This document shows, in pieces, positions 23,753 through 33,199 of a DNA stretch of 64,000 bases. Position 1 is the stretch's first letter. Each line of letters opens with the position of its first letter. A program made the translations under genes and the position numbers. The stretch comes from Daucus carota subsp. sativus (taxonomy: Eukaryota > Streptophyta > Magnoliopsida > Apiales > Apiaceae). The stretch spans positions 42,309,598 through 42,373,597 of the forward strand of contig NC_030385.2 of NCBI RefSeq assembly GCF_001625215.2. Reading direction: 5' to 3'. Below the pieces are notes generated by a model. The model searched no databases and was not told where the DNA came from. It saw only the letters and a program-made list of their open reading frames with translations.

Positions 23753-24196
23753 GCATGGTGTAAAATTATTAATGTTTTGTGAGTAGAGCTGTGAAATTTA
23801 ATTTAATGTATTTATTTATGTATTGGGATGAAATTTGTTAGGCGAGTTATGTTCATCTGCGTGCAAAATAGATAAAGGTGTGCAAGTAAGCGTCCAATCG
23901 CATAGGCCTTGTTGTTTACGATAAGGACCTTGAGTATTACTGTACAAGTGAGTCATACAGGTGTATTATAAGCTGCTATATTTTGTTTTAATGGAGTCGC
24001 TAGCAAAATTGTGTAGCTGGTTTTCTTTATTATTTTATGATCATTCAATTTTACAATAGCTCGTATATAAAGAATCCATCATTACTGCATACCTGTCTCT
24101 GTTTCGGGCCTTTCGCAACTCGCAACTCCAAGGACCGATTTTTAAAAATAAAATTTATGACACATTATAAATATATCCCGACCACGTTTAAAATAC
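23753..24196. other. CASP-like 3' flank up to the retrotransposon
   Basis: Contains the presumed 3' UTR. No other feature recognised. Confidence 0.4.
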
Positions 24197-24201
24197 AGGT
24201 A

Positions 24202-24502
24202 TATTGAACTATGTGATGATGTCATAGATGAAGTCACTTCAGCACTACTAGTTGCCAGTCTGTTATAGTCTGTTATAATCTGTTAGTACAAGTCCACTAG
24301 CTTATCACAATGTATCAATACATATAGCTATAGCAGAGTTAGTTAGGATACACATTCATTCCTGTATATTCCACCACTCTCTACCTTCTCTCTCTCATGT
24401 AATTCTCACTCTAGTTCTTGTATGATACTCTGTGTTTCTTAATGATTCATAGCTCCATTGTTGCATGTTGTACTGGTATATGAAGCTTACTACAAGTTAA
24501 GA
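24202..24502 (+). repeat. 5' LTR of the copia element
   Basis: It starts TATTGAACTATGTG and ends CTACAAGTTAAGA. The usual TG...CA ends are absent if the 5-bp duplication is taken as the boundary. Differences from the 3' LTR: cacttc/gttc, gcttatc/gcctatc, ctcactct/ctctctct and gcatgttg/gcatattg regions. Confidence 0.85.
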
Positions 24503-24514
24503 TGGTATCAGAGC
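24503..24514 (+). promoter_or_regulatory. Primer binding site, initiator tRNA-Met
   Basis: TGGTATCAGAGC directly follows the 5' LTR. It is the standard plant copia minus-strand primer site complementary to the 3' end of initiator methionine tRNA. Confidence 0.95.
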
Positions 24515-24675
24515 TATTCCGCACATAATATCGCTTCATACACGCAATCTTCATCAATTTCTTAGTGTCTTTCTTGATTTTTCATCAAGATCTAGTGTTT
24601 TTGTTGTTGATCTGTGGTTGCGATTGATTTGTGGAACTATATCCGATCGGTTTTGTTCGATCGATTCACGACTAA

Positions 24676-25758
24676 ATGGCACCAAATCGATCTAATACGT
24701 TTGCAAATGTTGTTACTGGAACAAGTTCACAATCAATGGAGGTTCCTCCCATCAATAATGCTGGTGGTGATAGTGATACTCCATTAATTGATCATCAGAA
24801 TGAGGTTATAAGCTCTAACATTCATCCATTGTTTTTACACAACAATGATCAGCCAGGTATGATTCTCATCTCCAAGAAACTACTCGGTTCAGAGGATTAT
24901 TGTACTTGGAAACGTTCTATGAAAATTGCATTGTCATGTAAGAATAAGCTTGTAATTGCAACTGGTGAATATAAAGCACCTGCTGAGGATTCTGTTCTCT
25001 TTCCTCATTGGAGGAAAGTGAATGATATGGTGATCACTTGGATCTTGAACACTGTTTCAGATGAGATAAGTAATAGTATGAATTACATGGACAGTGCATT
25101 TGATGTTTGGAGTGAATTGAGTGAACGTTTTTCTGCAGTGAGTGGCCACAAGATTTATGAAGTACAGAAAAATATGTTTAGACTTGAACAAGGCAATGAT
25201 TCTGTAGAAATATATTTTCACAAATTGAAGGGGTTTTGGGAAGAGATTAAGGCACTCGAGACACCAATCAAGTGTACTTGCACAGCTGCAAAGGACTGGG
25301 ATGTTCGAGCAGAGAAAACTAAGTTGATCCAGTTTCTTATGGGTTTGCATTCGAGTTATACGGCTGCCAGGGGACATTTGCTAATGATGAATCCATGGCC
25401 AACCCTGAATCAAGCTTATATGCTCATAAAACAGGAAGAAAAACAAAGGCAGGTACACTCTGATTCAAAGAGTCCTATAGCCATGATGGTTAATTTGCCT
25501 AAACAATCACAGGCATCTGCTGGTTCTTACAAGTCCAATGATCGTGGTAATCTTGAATGTACATACTGCCATGGGAAGAATCATGTAAGAGAGAAATGTT
25601 ATAAGTTGATCGGCTATCCGGATAAGAACAAAAAGAAGCCATTCAACAAACAGTCCACATCTTCCAATTCACAGCAGCAAATGAATCCACAGGCCATGTC
25701 AGTAACAAGTTCTTGTGAAGATGTTACCACTAGTACATCACCTAATATCAACAATTAA
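24676..25758 (+). CDS. copia Gag polyprotein segment
   Basis: 360-residue capsid-nucleocapsid frame. The N-terminal half holds the plant copia Gag pattern (LLGSEDYCTWKRSMKIALSC, NDMVITWILNTVSDEISNSM, DVWSELSERFS). A CCHC zinc knuckle follows near residue 298 (CTYCHGKNHVREKC, spacing C-x2-C-x4-H-x4-C). The frame ends with a single TAA at 25756-25758, immediately followed in the same frame by ATG of the pol segment. Most plant copia elements have one continuous gag-pol frame, so the stop is either a recent mutation or a leaky stop. Confidence 0.9.
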   Translation: MAPNRSNTFANVVTGTSSQSMEVPPINNAGGDSDTPLIDHQNEVISSNIHPLFLHNNDQPGMILISKKLLGSEDYCTWKRSMKIALSCKNKLVIATGEYKAPAEDSVLFPHWRKVNDMVITWILNTVSDEISNSMNYMDSAFDVWSELSERFSAVSGHKIYEVQKNMFRLEQGNDSVEIYFHKLKGFWEEIKALETPIKCTCTAAKDWDVRAEKTKLIQFLMGLHSSYTAARGHLLMMNPWPTLNQAYMLIKQEEKQRQVHSDSKSPIAMMVNLPKQSQASAGSYKSNDRGNLECTYCHGKNHVREKCYKLIGYPDKNKKKPFNKQSTSSNSQQQMNPQAMSVTSSCEDVTTSTSPNINN

Positions 25759-28700
25759 ATGGAAATGCTACAAAGTCAGATGGCAGCACTTATGAAGAGC
25801 ATTCAACAGCCTACAACACCTAGTACTCCATTTCAGTTTGGAAATAACTTTGCAGGTACTGTTTTGTCTCTCATGAGTACTTTGACTTTGTCTACTCACA
25901 TTTGGGTTTTAGATACTGGTGCCACCAACCATATGTGCTGTAATCTTGCACATATGCACAACTTACAGCCATTACATGCTCCTATCACAGTTAAGTTTCC
26001 TAATGGAAATTCTGCTGAAGTAACTCAAGTTGGCTTAGTTCTTTTACAACCTATTCAGTTTGTTGTCACAAATGTTTTGTACATCCCATATTTCACTTTC
26101 AATTTGCTCTCTATTAGCAAATTATCAGCTGAGACAAAGTGCAATGTCTTCTTTTCGACTCATGAATGTCTTATGCAGGACCAAGCCCAGAAGAAGATCT
26201 GGACACTTGGTAAGCTTGCAGATGGTCCGTACCAGCTAGATAACACTCCTCCATCTTTCTCTAATGTACTAGCTGTATCCAAAACAACTTCTGATTCTGT
26301 TTTGTGGCACAAACGATTAGGTCATTCTTCCTTCTTTGTTTTGAATAAAATTGCTTGTCTTAAGCCTTTTGTCACTGAAAATACTTGCTGTGATATTTGT
26401 CCCTTAGCCAAGCAATGTAGATTACCTTTCAATAAAAGCACTTCATGTGCATCTTCTCCTTTTGATCTCATACATTGTGATGTATGGGGACCATATCGAA
26501 CTCCAACTACTGATGGTTGCAAATACTTTCTCACTATTGTTGATGACAATAGTAGAGCAGTTTGGACTATCTTGATTCCTACAAAACAACATGTATCTCA
26601 GACTATCCAGGAGTTCTATGCATATGTGGTCAGGCAATTCAAAGCCTATATCAAATGTATTCGAACTGATAATGGAGGTGAATTTTCCAGCAATGATTTG
26701 TCTGGTTTTCTGAAGTCTCATGGTATATTGCATCAGACTTCTTGCCCTTACACTCCTCAACAAAATGGAAGAGTGGAAAGGAGGCATCGGAATTTGTTGG
26801 AAATGACAAGAGCCTTAAAATTTCAGTCTAATGCTCCTGATGTGTTCTGGGGAGATTGTCTTCTCACTGCAACTTATCTGATAAATCGACTTCCAACACA
26901 TGTTCTAGGTTACAAAACTCCATATGCCATGTTGTTCAACGAACCACTGTCTTATGATAATCTCATATCTTTTGGATGTCAAGCATTCATGGCACAACAT
27001 TCAACTGACAAACTAGCTCCAAGGGCAGTGAAAACCATCTTTGTTGGTTATCCTCCACTTCAAAAAGGGTACAAGTTGTATGATCCCAGTACAAATACAT
27101 TTCATGTTTCAAGAAATGTTACTTTTAATGAAGATATTTTTCCTTTCTTCACCCTGGAGCATAATTCTGCTCATATAACTCCTACACCAATTTCATTTTC
27201 TGATGATCTCAGTACACCATTAGACATTCTATCTCATTCTGCCAGCCCCACTGATTCTGGTATGAATAATGATGTTCCTACTGGTCCAAATAATCCAATT
27301 TCTCAGGATGATACACCTGCAAATGACAATATTTCTGATAATTTTAATATCAATGCTGATATCACTTCACCTTTTGAAGGGAGTCCTGTAGATTTTTCTA
27401 CTTCTCCATCTTCTTTTCTTCACACTGAATATCCTCCAGATGAAGATAATTCATCTGAAATACCTGTTGCTGATTCTTTGCCTACTAGAACATCTTCCAG
27501 AGTTTGTTCCAAACCATCTTGGATGCAAGATTTTCATGTGGGATGTGCTCAGGCTCAGTCTGTTGTTCATGCCAACACAGTTTTAATGCAATGCACTACC
27601 AATGCTGCTAAATTTGGAATGCAGGTTGCTCCTTCATCTGTTTATGCTTGTTCTGTGGCTGCAGCACCTCACATCAAAGAGCCGTATTCATATAAGCAGG
27701 CTTCTCTGGATCCCAGATGGAATGAAGCAATGCGTAAAGAATTAACAGCGCTTGAGTCCAACAACACTTGGAAAATTGTCCCTCAACCTGCAGGGAAGAA
27801 AATTGTGGATTGTAAATGGGTGTATAAGGTTAAATACCATTCTGATGGTACAATCGACAAATTCAAGGCCCGTTTAGTAGCAAAAGGCTACACACAGACA
27901 GCCGGTGAAGATTATCATAACACCTTTGCTCCTGTAGCAAAAATGTCTACTGTACGCATATTGCTTGTTATAGCTACTGTTAGAGGTTGGAATGTTCACC
28001 AACTTGACATCAACAACGCATTTTTGCACGGAGATCTACCAGAAGAGGTTTATATGACTATTCCTCCAGGTCATGATTTGCATGGTGTTGCTAATTTTGT
28101 GTGTCGCTTGCTTAAATCCATTTATGGTTTAAGACAAGCTTCTCGACAATGGTTTGAGAAACTTGGCACTGCACTCATGGAACTGGGTTTTACACAGACA
28201 GTTGCAAATTATTCCTTATTCATTCGACATCAGGGTGATTCATTTACTGTTGCCTTAGTCTATGTCGATGATATCCTGCTCACAGGAACAGATACTGATT
28301 TCATCCATCATGTCAAATCAGTTCTCTATTCCACTTTTACCATCAAGGATTTGGGATTCATCAAGTACTATTTAGGACTTGAAATCCATTGTACTACTCA
28401 AGGAATGTTCTTACATCAACACAAGTTTGTTTATGACTTAATTGTTGAAGCTGGTTTGGAGAATGCTAAGCCTGTCAATCTGCCAGCTGATACTAATGTC
28501 AAACTTTCGACCCAAGAGGGGGCACTCATAGATAATCCCAGTTTGTATCGAAAGTTTGTTGGAAAGCTGTTATATCTCACTGTGTCTCGCCCAGATATTT
28601 CCTATATAGTTCATCATCTAAGTCAATTTCTTCACAGTCCTCGAGCGCCACATTTGATTGCAGTGCAACGTGTGCTACGATACTTAAAGGGAACTAGTTA

Positions 28701-29214
28701 TCATGGACTGTTTTTCTCTGCTACTTCTGACCTCAAATTACATGCGTTTAGTGACAGTGATTGGGGTGCTTGTGTGGATACTTCCCGTAGCATCACTGGC
28801 ATGTGCTTAATGTTGGGGAATTCACTTGTTTCATGGCAGTCTAAGAAACAGAAGGTGGTATCTCGTTCTACAGCTGAGGCAGAATTGAGAGCTATTGCTG
28901 ACACTTCTTATGAGATATCTTGGATGAGTCTTCTTCTGGATGAGTTGTGTGTGAGTCAAGAACCACCAATTGTAATTCACTGTGATAATTCTGCCGCTCT
29001 AGACATTGCTGCAGATCCAGTTTTTCACACCAAGACCAAGCACTTTGCTCTCGATTGCCATTTTGTTAGAGAACAAGTGCAGTCCAACCTTATTAGTCCT
29101 CAGTATGTGCCAAGTGTTGATCAACTAGCTGACCTCCTAACCAAAGGTCTTCACAAGCGTGCTCAATTGTTGCTACTTGCCAGATTGAATGTTCTATCAG
29201 CACATTCCATCTGA
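25759..29214 (+). CDS. copia Pol: protease, integrase, reverse transcriptase, RNase H
   Basis: 1151 residues in the same frame as gag. Aspartic protease: WVLDTGATNHM, Asp at about residue 52. Integrase: a His/Cys zinc domain (HKRLGHSS ... CCDIC), catalytic core HCDVWGPY, RTDNGGEF and NGRVERRHRNLLE. Reverse transcriptase: ARLVAKGYTQ, QLDINNAFLHG and YVDDILLTG. RNase H: SDSDWGACVDTSRSITG, SRSTAEAEL and a terminal KHFALDCHFVRE block. No internal stop, consistent with recent activity. The stop codon overlaps the polypurine tract. Whether it is translated depends on bypass of the gag TAA or on a subgenomic start. Confidence 0.93.
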   Translation: MEMLQSQMAALMKSIQQPTTPSTPFQFGNNFAGTVLSLMSTLTLSTHIWVLDTGATNHMCCNLAHMHNLQPLHAPITVKFPNGNSAEVTQVGLVLLQPIQFVVTNVLYIPYFTFNLLSISKLSAETKCNVFFSTHECLMQDQAQKKIWTLGKLADGPYQLDNTPPSFSNVLAVSKTTSDSVLWHKRLGHSSFFVLNKIACLKPFVTENTCCDICPLAKQCRLPFNKSTSCASSPFDLIHCDVWGPYRTPTTDGCKYFLTIVDDNSRAVWTILIPTKQHVSQTIQEFYAYVVRQFKAYIKCIRTDNGGEFSSNDLSGFLKSHGILHQTSCPYTPQQNGRVERRHRNLLEMTRALKFQSNAPDVFWGDCLLTATYLINRLPTHVLGYKTPYAMLFNEPLSYDNLISFGCQAFMAQHSTDKLAPRAVKTIFVGYPPLQKGYKLYDPSTNTFHVSRNVTFNEDIFPFFTLEHNSAHITPTPISFSDDLSTPLDILSHSASPTDSGMNNDVPTGPNNPISQDDTPANDNISDNFNINADITSPFEGSPVDFSTSPSSFLHTEYPPDEDNSSEIPVADSLPTRTSSRVCSKPSWMQDFHVGCAQAQSVVHANTVLMQCTTNAAKFGMQVAPSSVYACSVAAAPHIKEPYSYKQASLDPRWNEAMRKELTALESNNTWKIVPQPAGKKIVDCKWVYKVKYHSDGTIDKFKARLVAKGYTQTAGEDYHNTFAPVAKMSTVRILLVIATVRGWNVHQLDINNAFLHGDLPEEVYMTIPPGHDLHGVANFVCRLLKSIYGLRQASRQWFEKLGTALMELGFTQTVANYSLFIRHQGDSFTVALVYVDDILLTGTDTDFIHHVKSVLYSTFTIKDLGFIKYYLGLEIHCTTQGMFLHQHKFVYDLIVEAGLENAKPVNLPADTNVKLSTQEGALIDNPSLYRKFVGKLLYLTVSRPDISYIVHHLSQFLHSPRAPHLIAVQRVLRYLKGTSYHGLFFSATSDLKLHAFSDSDWGACVDTSRSITGMCLMLGNSLVSWQSKKQKVVSRSTAEAELRAIADTSYEISWMSLLLDELCVSQEPPIVIHCDNSAALDIAADPVFHTKTKHFALDCHFVREQVQSNLISPQYVPSVDQLADLLTKGLHKRAQLLLLARLNVLSAHSI

Positions 29215-29222
29215 GGGAGGGA
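29213..29222 (+). promoter_or_regulatory. Polypurine tract
   Basis: GAGGGAGGGA lies immediately before the 3' LTR, where plus-strand DNA synthesis starts. It overlaps the last bases of pol. Confidence 0.85.
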
Positions 29223-29523
29223 TATTGAACTATGTGATGATGTCATAGATGAAGTCAGTTCAGCACTACTAGTTGCCAGTCTGTTATAGTCTGTTATAAT
29301 CTGTTAGTACAAGTCCACTAGCCTATCACAATGTATCAATACATATAGCTATAGCAGAGTTAGTTAGGATACACATTCATTCCTGTATATTCCACCACTC
29401 TCTACCTTCTCTCTCTCATGTAATTCTCTCTCTAGTTCTTGTATGATACTCTGTGTTTCTTAATGATTCATAGCTCCATTGTTGCATATTGTACTGGTAT
29501 ATGAAGCTTACTACAAGTTAAGA
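29223..29523 (+). repeat. 3' LTR of the copia element
   Basis: 301 bp, the same length as the 5' LTR and about 98-99% identical to it. Followed by AGGTA. Confidence 0.85.
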
Positions 29524-29679
29524 AGGTATAGATGTAAATTGACTACATCTGCTATAATACTATACTGCAAATCAGCTGCTAATTAAATCATACTCAGATC
29601 TCTATAATTTAATTAGATATCTTAGTCTATCCAAACTGAGATCAACACATCCAAACTGAGGAAGTAATCTAGTAACCAA

Positions 29680-30385
29680 CTAGCTAATGATCAAGTTGAG
29701 CATTGTAGGATCTCCCAGAAGAATGGCTACAACTGTAGACATAAGAGCTTTGGCGATCTTCAAGTATTTCTGACCTCCACCTGAGCTAAGTCCAAGGTGA
29801 AGCTCAGGATTCTTCAGTGACAACGTGAGAGTATCATCGTCTTTGAATTCCCCTGTTTTCCAATTTTGAAGAATCATTTCAGTAACACAACGAACATGGA
29901 CATGGCACTTGTTGCGCTTGGATTTGTATGACCAGCCCCCCTCGGATTTTCCTTTGAGACTCTTCCTGTTGCACCAAATGCACTTGGATTCCACTTTGTC
30001 ACACAACTTGAATCTCACGCCATCGCTGACCATTTTCTTCTCGAGTTCAAGACAGCATGGATGCAAGTCCAGATCCTCGTCTCGACAGTGATAAACAAAA
30101 CCATTTATATGATTCCCGCATGCATTACACCATGTTTCGCGGCTTCTTGGTTCAGAGGAGAACTTCAAGGTGCAGTGCGGGTAAAAATCATGAGTTGAAG
30201 TTCGAGAATTTCGCATGCAGCTGACGTGGAGAACGTAATCGCAGTGACTCTCTTCGCATCGGTACCTTGTTCGTTGTTCCGAATCCTTGCTCTTTGCATC
30301 CGTCACAATGGAAAGGCTTGTCGAAGTTTCGCAGCACCAGTTGATGATTCGGATGGCTGGGATGATAATCTCTTATGTCTTCCAT
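29680..30385 (-). pseudogene. C1-type (DC1) Cys/His-rich protein gene, copy 1, frameshifted
   Basis: DC1 proteins are plant proteins with several divergent C1 zinc modules; roles are poorly known, mostly in stress or hormone responses. Frame 1 from the ATG at 30385 gives MEDIRDYHPSHPNHQLVLRN and HCDGCKEQGFGT, then runs into the wrong frame. The other frame carries RYRCEESHCDYVLHVSCM, GTWC-like ETWCNACGNHINGFVYHC, DLDLHPCCLELE and CIWCNRKSLKG, ending in a hydrophobic tail (TVVAILLGDPT). Comparison with copy 3 shows a 7-bp insertion at about 30267-30278 (TTGTT duplicated), which breaks the first C1 module. The upstream leader contains a likely intron ending CTGCAG just before ATG. Without the insertion the gene would be intact, so a sequencing or assembly error is possible. 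Confidence 0.8.
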
Positions 30386-31359
30386 TTCTGCAGAGGCAAA
30401 AAACAAAGTGAAGGAGATAAAGCGGCGGATCTTACTTAAGTGAAGTATTTAATTCGAAGAATTGAGAGGAACAAAATCGAAAGGAAATGAGTAATAATGA
30501 GAGTATGTATATTTCTGTGTAGTTTGTAGAGCTGGGAAAGAAAGCGAGTACAAAAAGCCGAGGAGAAAAGATACTGTAGTATATATAAGCAGGTTGGAGT
30601 TGTTCTGAGTTTCTAGGAAACTTCAGGGAATGTTCTTGGTAGTTTACAAATTACAAGCCTAGTTACTTTTGTTCTCAGCTGCATGCAAGTTCGAAGTTCC
30701 CGTGGCCGTGGGCTGTGTTTAAGTCAAGTTACTTTTGTTCTCAGCTGCATGCAAATTCATGTTTTCACCACCTGTTACTCTCTCCGCTAAAATATAGATT
30801 GCTTGATTTTTCACATATTTTTAAATATTTTAACAGTATAACTAATGTTATTATTTTTACAATTTCTTTCAAAATTATAACAATGATTGCATATTTTTAT
30901 TTTAATTTATAAAAAATAACAATTTGAACTACATGATCAACAATTTAAAAATATGTGTAAAAACGGCAAACGGCCTATATTTTAGAATGATACTCCCTCT
31001 GGTCCTTATTATAAGTCACTAAGATTTTTTGCACACAATTCTAGGTGCTTTGACCACACACTTAAAATTATTCTTTTTTAATTTTTTTTTCTGAATTAAA
31101 ATATATATCACATATTTTAATTTTCATCACAAAAAAGGTTATGATTTTCTAGTGTTAATCATTCACTGTTGTGTCATACATTCTTCCTTATCTATTATAA
31201 TTTTTTGTTTTATTCATTCCATCTTTCATTTCATGCATGTAAGTGAACATAAAATTTAAATTTTTAGAAAGGGGCAAACTCATAAAAACCTGCATGTATG
31301 TGCCTAAAATAGCTTAAAATTTGATTTTACCTAAAACAGCATAGAATTTTAAAGCCTAT
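30386..31359. other. DC1-1 leader and upstream region
   Basis: 30450-30700 is the DC1 promoter/leader module that recurs near 31360-31640 and 33590-33830. A short direct repeat (acttttgttctcagctgcatgcaa) lies at about 30665 and 30731. A lone Stowaway-like left end (TACTCCCTCTGGTCC) is at 30991. Confidence 0.5.
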
Positions 31360-31640
31360 GCACTCTTTTAAGAAAAGAAATCGAGAGCAACAACCAAATA
31401 GTAAAATCGAAGGAAATGAGCAGTAATGAGAGTATATATATTTATATTTGTGTGGAGTTTGTAGAGCTGTGATAGCAAGGAAAGAAATTAAGTATGACAA
31501 AAATTGGAGAAAAAAAGAGATGAGTAAATATAAGCGGTTGGATTCTGATGATAAGCTATCTATGAAACTTCAGGGAATGTTCTTGGACTCTTTGTTCTCA
31601 GCTGCATGCAAGTTCCTGTGTTCACAACTTAGTAGAATGG
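31360..31640 (-). repeat. Orphan copy of the DC1 promoter/leader module
   Basis: Shares atcgaaaggaaatgag, taatgagagtat, gtttgtagagctg, aacttcagggaatgttcttgg and ttgttctcagctgcatgcaag with 30450-30700, but no DC1 coding sequence follows on the minus strand. It is either a leftover of a deleted fourth gene or a partial duplication. Confidence 0.65.
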
Positions 31641-31670
31641 TAGTAACATTTATAATGGTATATGTTAATA

Positions 31671-31848
31671 GAAATGTTTGGTGCACATAATTATGTACAA
31701 AAACATGTACATAATGACATGTGGTGGATTTTAATTGGATGCCCCCCTTGCATTTACACCAACCACCCTAATTAAAACCCACCACATCACTTGCCACATC
31801 ATTATGTACAAATTTTCTGTACACAATTATGTGTACCTAGCACTACTC
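31671..31848 (-). mobile_element. Mutator-like MITE, family M2, 9-bp target duplication
   Basis: Flanked by ATGTTAATA at 31662-31670 and 31849-31857. It ends ACCTAGCACTACTC, the complement of GAGTAGTGCTAGGT at the start of the 56324 copy. 178 bp, no ORF. Confidence 0.85.
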
Positions 31849-31857
31849 ATGTTAATA

Positions 31858-32503
31858 ATTATGAGATTGCAGAGGCGTATATTCGAACATTCAACTTTTA
31901 GCATTCGACTCTGTTTCTCCTCTGCTATGTAGCATCTACTGACACTGTATACGGGGGCAATTTGATTGTTTATTTATGTAAAATTCATATATATGCGGTT
32001 ACACTTCCGGATTCCTGTCATTTGCAAATTATTATTGCTAGTCCATTAATCATTAGGCTTCCTCTGTGCTTGTAGTCTGGGATTCGACCGATACTATTTC
32101 TTACGATCAAGCGCTTATCACAAGTGAGAGGGCGCAATTATGATTTTTATAGTGTAGCAATCAACGCGAGTCTCGATTTAGGGAGATGCTGGACACCCCC
32201 AACAGTTACTTGCATGAATTTAATAGTATAACAAATATATATCTTGCGACAATTTGGATTCACAAAACAATTTTTTTTTTTCAAATGACGAAGGAATTCA
32301 GTGTGCAGAGGTCCCGAATTTCAACTCTTACACTTCTGATATTCTCAAGTAGATTATAATTACATTGCTTACTCTGAATCACCTTAGGGCTAAGAAGAAA
32401 GAAATATAAAAGTCCAATTCTGTACTAAAGTGTAGATGCAGAAGGATCACATCTGTTATTCTCCTACAAGTCCGCAATTAACAGACTTGTTAATTGCTAT
32501 TAA
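31858..32503. other. DC1-2 3' flank
   Basis: No gene recognised. 32060-32210 holds phrases such as gggattcgaccgatac and agtgagagggcgcaattatg that look like worn LTR-retroelement sequence, but I cannot define ends. 32410-32500 resembles the DC1-3 downstream sequence. Confidence 0.35.
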
Positions 32504-33199
32504 CTAGGTGATTAAGTTGAACAAAGTTGTGGTCAGAACAACAGTCGGATCTCCCAGAAGAATGGCCACCACTGCTGTCAGAAAGATTTTCGCAACCTTC
32601 CAGTATTTCCCCCCTCTTGAGCTACCCCTGTCTGAGCTACGTCGAAGACGAAGCTCAGGATTCTTCAATGACAATGAGCTATTCTCATCTTTACAATTTC
32701 CAATTTTCCAACTTTCATAAATCATTTCTGTGATACGGTGAACATGGAACTGGTACTTGTTGCACTTCGATTCATAAGACCAACCCCCAGTGGATTTTCC
32801 CTTGGATTTTCGCTTCTTCTCAGTTAACTTAAATTTCGTACCATCAATCACCATTTTGTTCTTGAGATTAAGACAGCATGGATGCAAGTCCAAATCCTTG
32901 TCTTCACAGTAATAAACAAAGCCATTTATGTTATTTTCACATGCATTGCACCATGTTCCGCAGCTCCTTGGTTTATACGAGAACTTAAAGGTGGAGTCCG
33001 GGTAGAAATCATGAGTTGCTGTTTGGGAATTGAACATGCAGCTCTCATGGAGAACGTAGTCACAGTCGTTTGATTCACATCTGTATCTTGATCCGAATCC
33101 TCGCTCTCTGCATCCGTCACAATCGTAGGGCTTGTTGAAGCTTCGCAGCACGAGTTGATGCTCCGGATGGCTAGGATGATAAGCCTTTATGTCTTCCAT
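32504..33199 (-). CDS. C1-type (DC1) Cys/His-rich protein, copy 2, apparently intact
   Basis: 231 residues from the ATG at 33199; the frame stays open to another ATG at 33250, but MEDIKAYHPSHPEHQ matches the starts of both other copies, so I prefer it. First C1 module: HPSHPEHQLVLRSFNKPYDC, CRERGFGSRYRCESNDC and DYVLHESC. Second: HDFYPDSTFKF, GTWCNACENNINGFVYYC and DLDLHPCC. A third, partial module has lost the CxWC pair seen in copies 1 and 3 (KSKGKSTGGWSYESKCNKY) and is probably non-functional. The tail is hydrophobic (FLTAVVAILLGDPTVVLTTT), a possible membrane anchor. The leader module is about 400 bp upstream (33590-33830), so a 5' UTR intron is likely. Confidence 0.8.
   Translation of the reverse strand: MEDIKAYHPSHPEHQLVLRSFNKPYDCDGCRERGFGSRYRCESNDCDYVLHESCMFNSQTATHDFYPDSTFKFSYKPRSCGTWCNACENNINGFVYYCEDKDLDLHPCCLNLKNKMVIDGTKFKLTEKKRKSKGKSTGGWSYESKCNKYQFHVHRITEMIYESWKIGNCKDENSSLSLKNPELRLRRSSDRGSSRGGKYWKVAKIFLTAVVAILLGDPTVVLTTTLFNLIT

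Larger units (their letters stand above)
24197..29528 (+). mobile_element. Ty1/copia LTR retrotransposon, nearly complete
   Basis: The element is bounded by AGGTA at 24197-24201 and 29524-29528, a 5-bp target duplication. It has two 301-bp LTRs, a primer binding site, gag and pol frames, and a polypurine tract. Domain order protease-integrase-RT-RNase H is the copia order. The LTRs differ at only about four positions, so insertion is recent. The right end lies about 150 bp beyond the stop codon of the first DC1 gene, in that gene's 3' region. Confidence 0.95.

Noticed and set aside
26322-26787. Minus-strand frames opposite the copia integrase
   Set aside because: Shadows of the pol coding strand with no family features.
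30991-31260. Possible Stowaway element starting TACTCCCTCTGGTCC
   Set aside because: No matching right end was found, so only a left-end fragment can be claimed.
32060-32210. LTR-retrotransposon-like phrases (gggattcgacc, gagagggcgcaattatg)
   Set aside because: No LTR pair, primer site or coding domain is visible.
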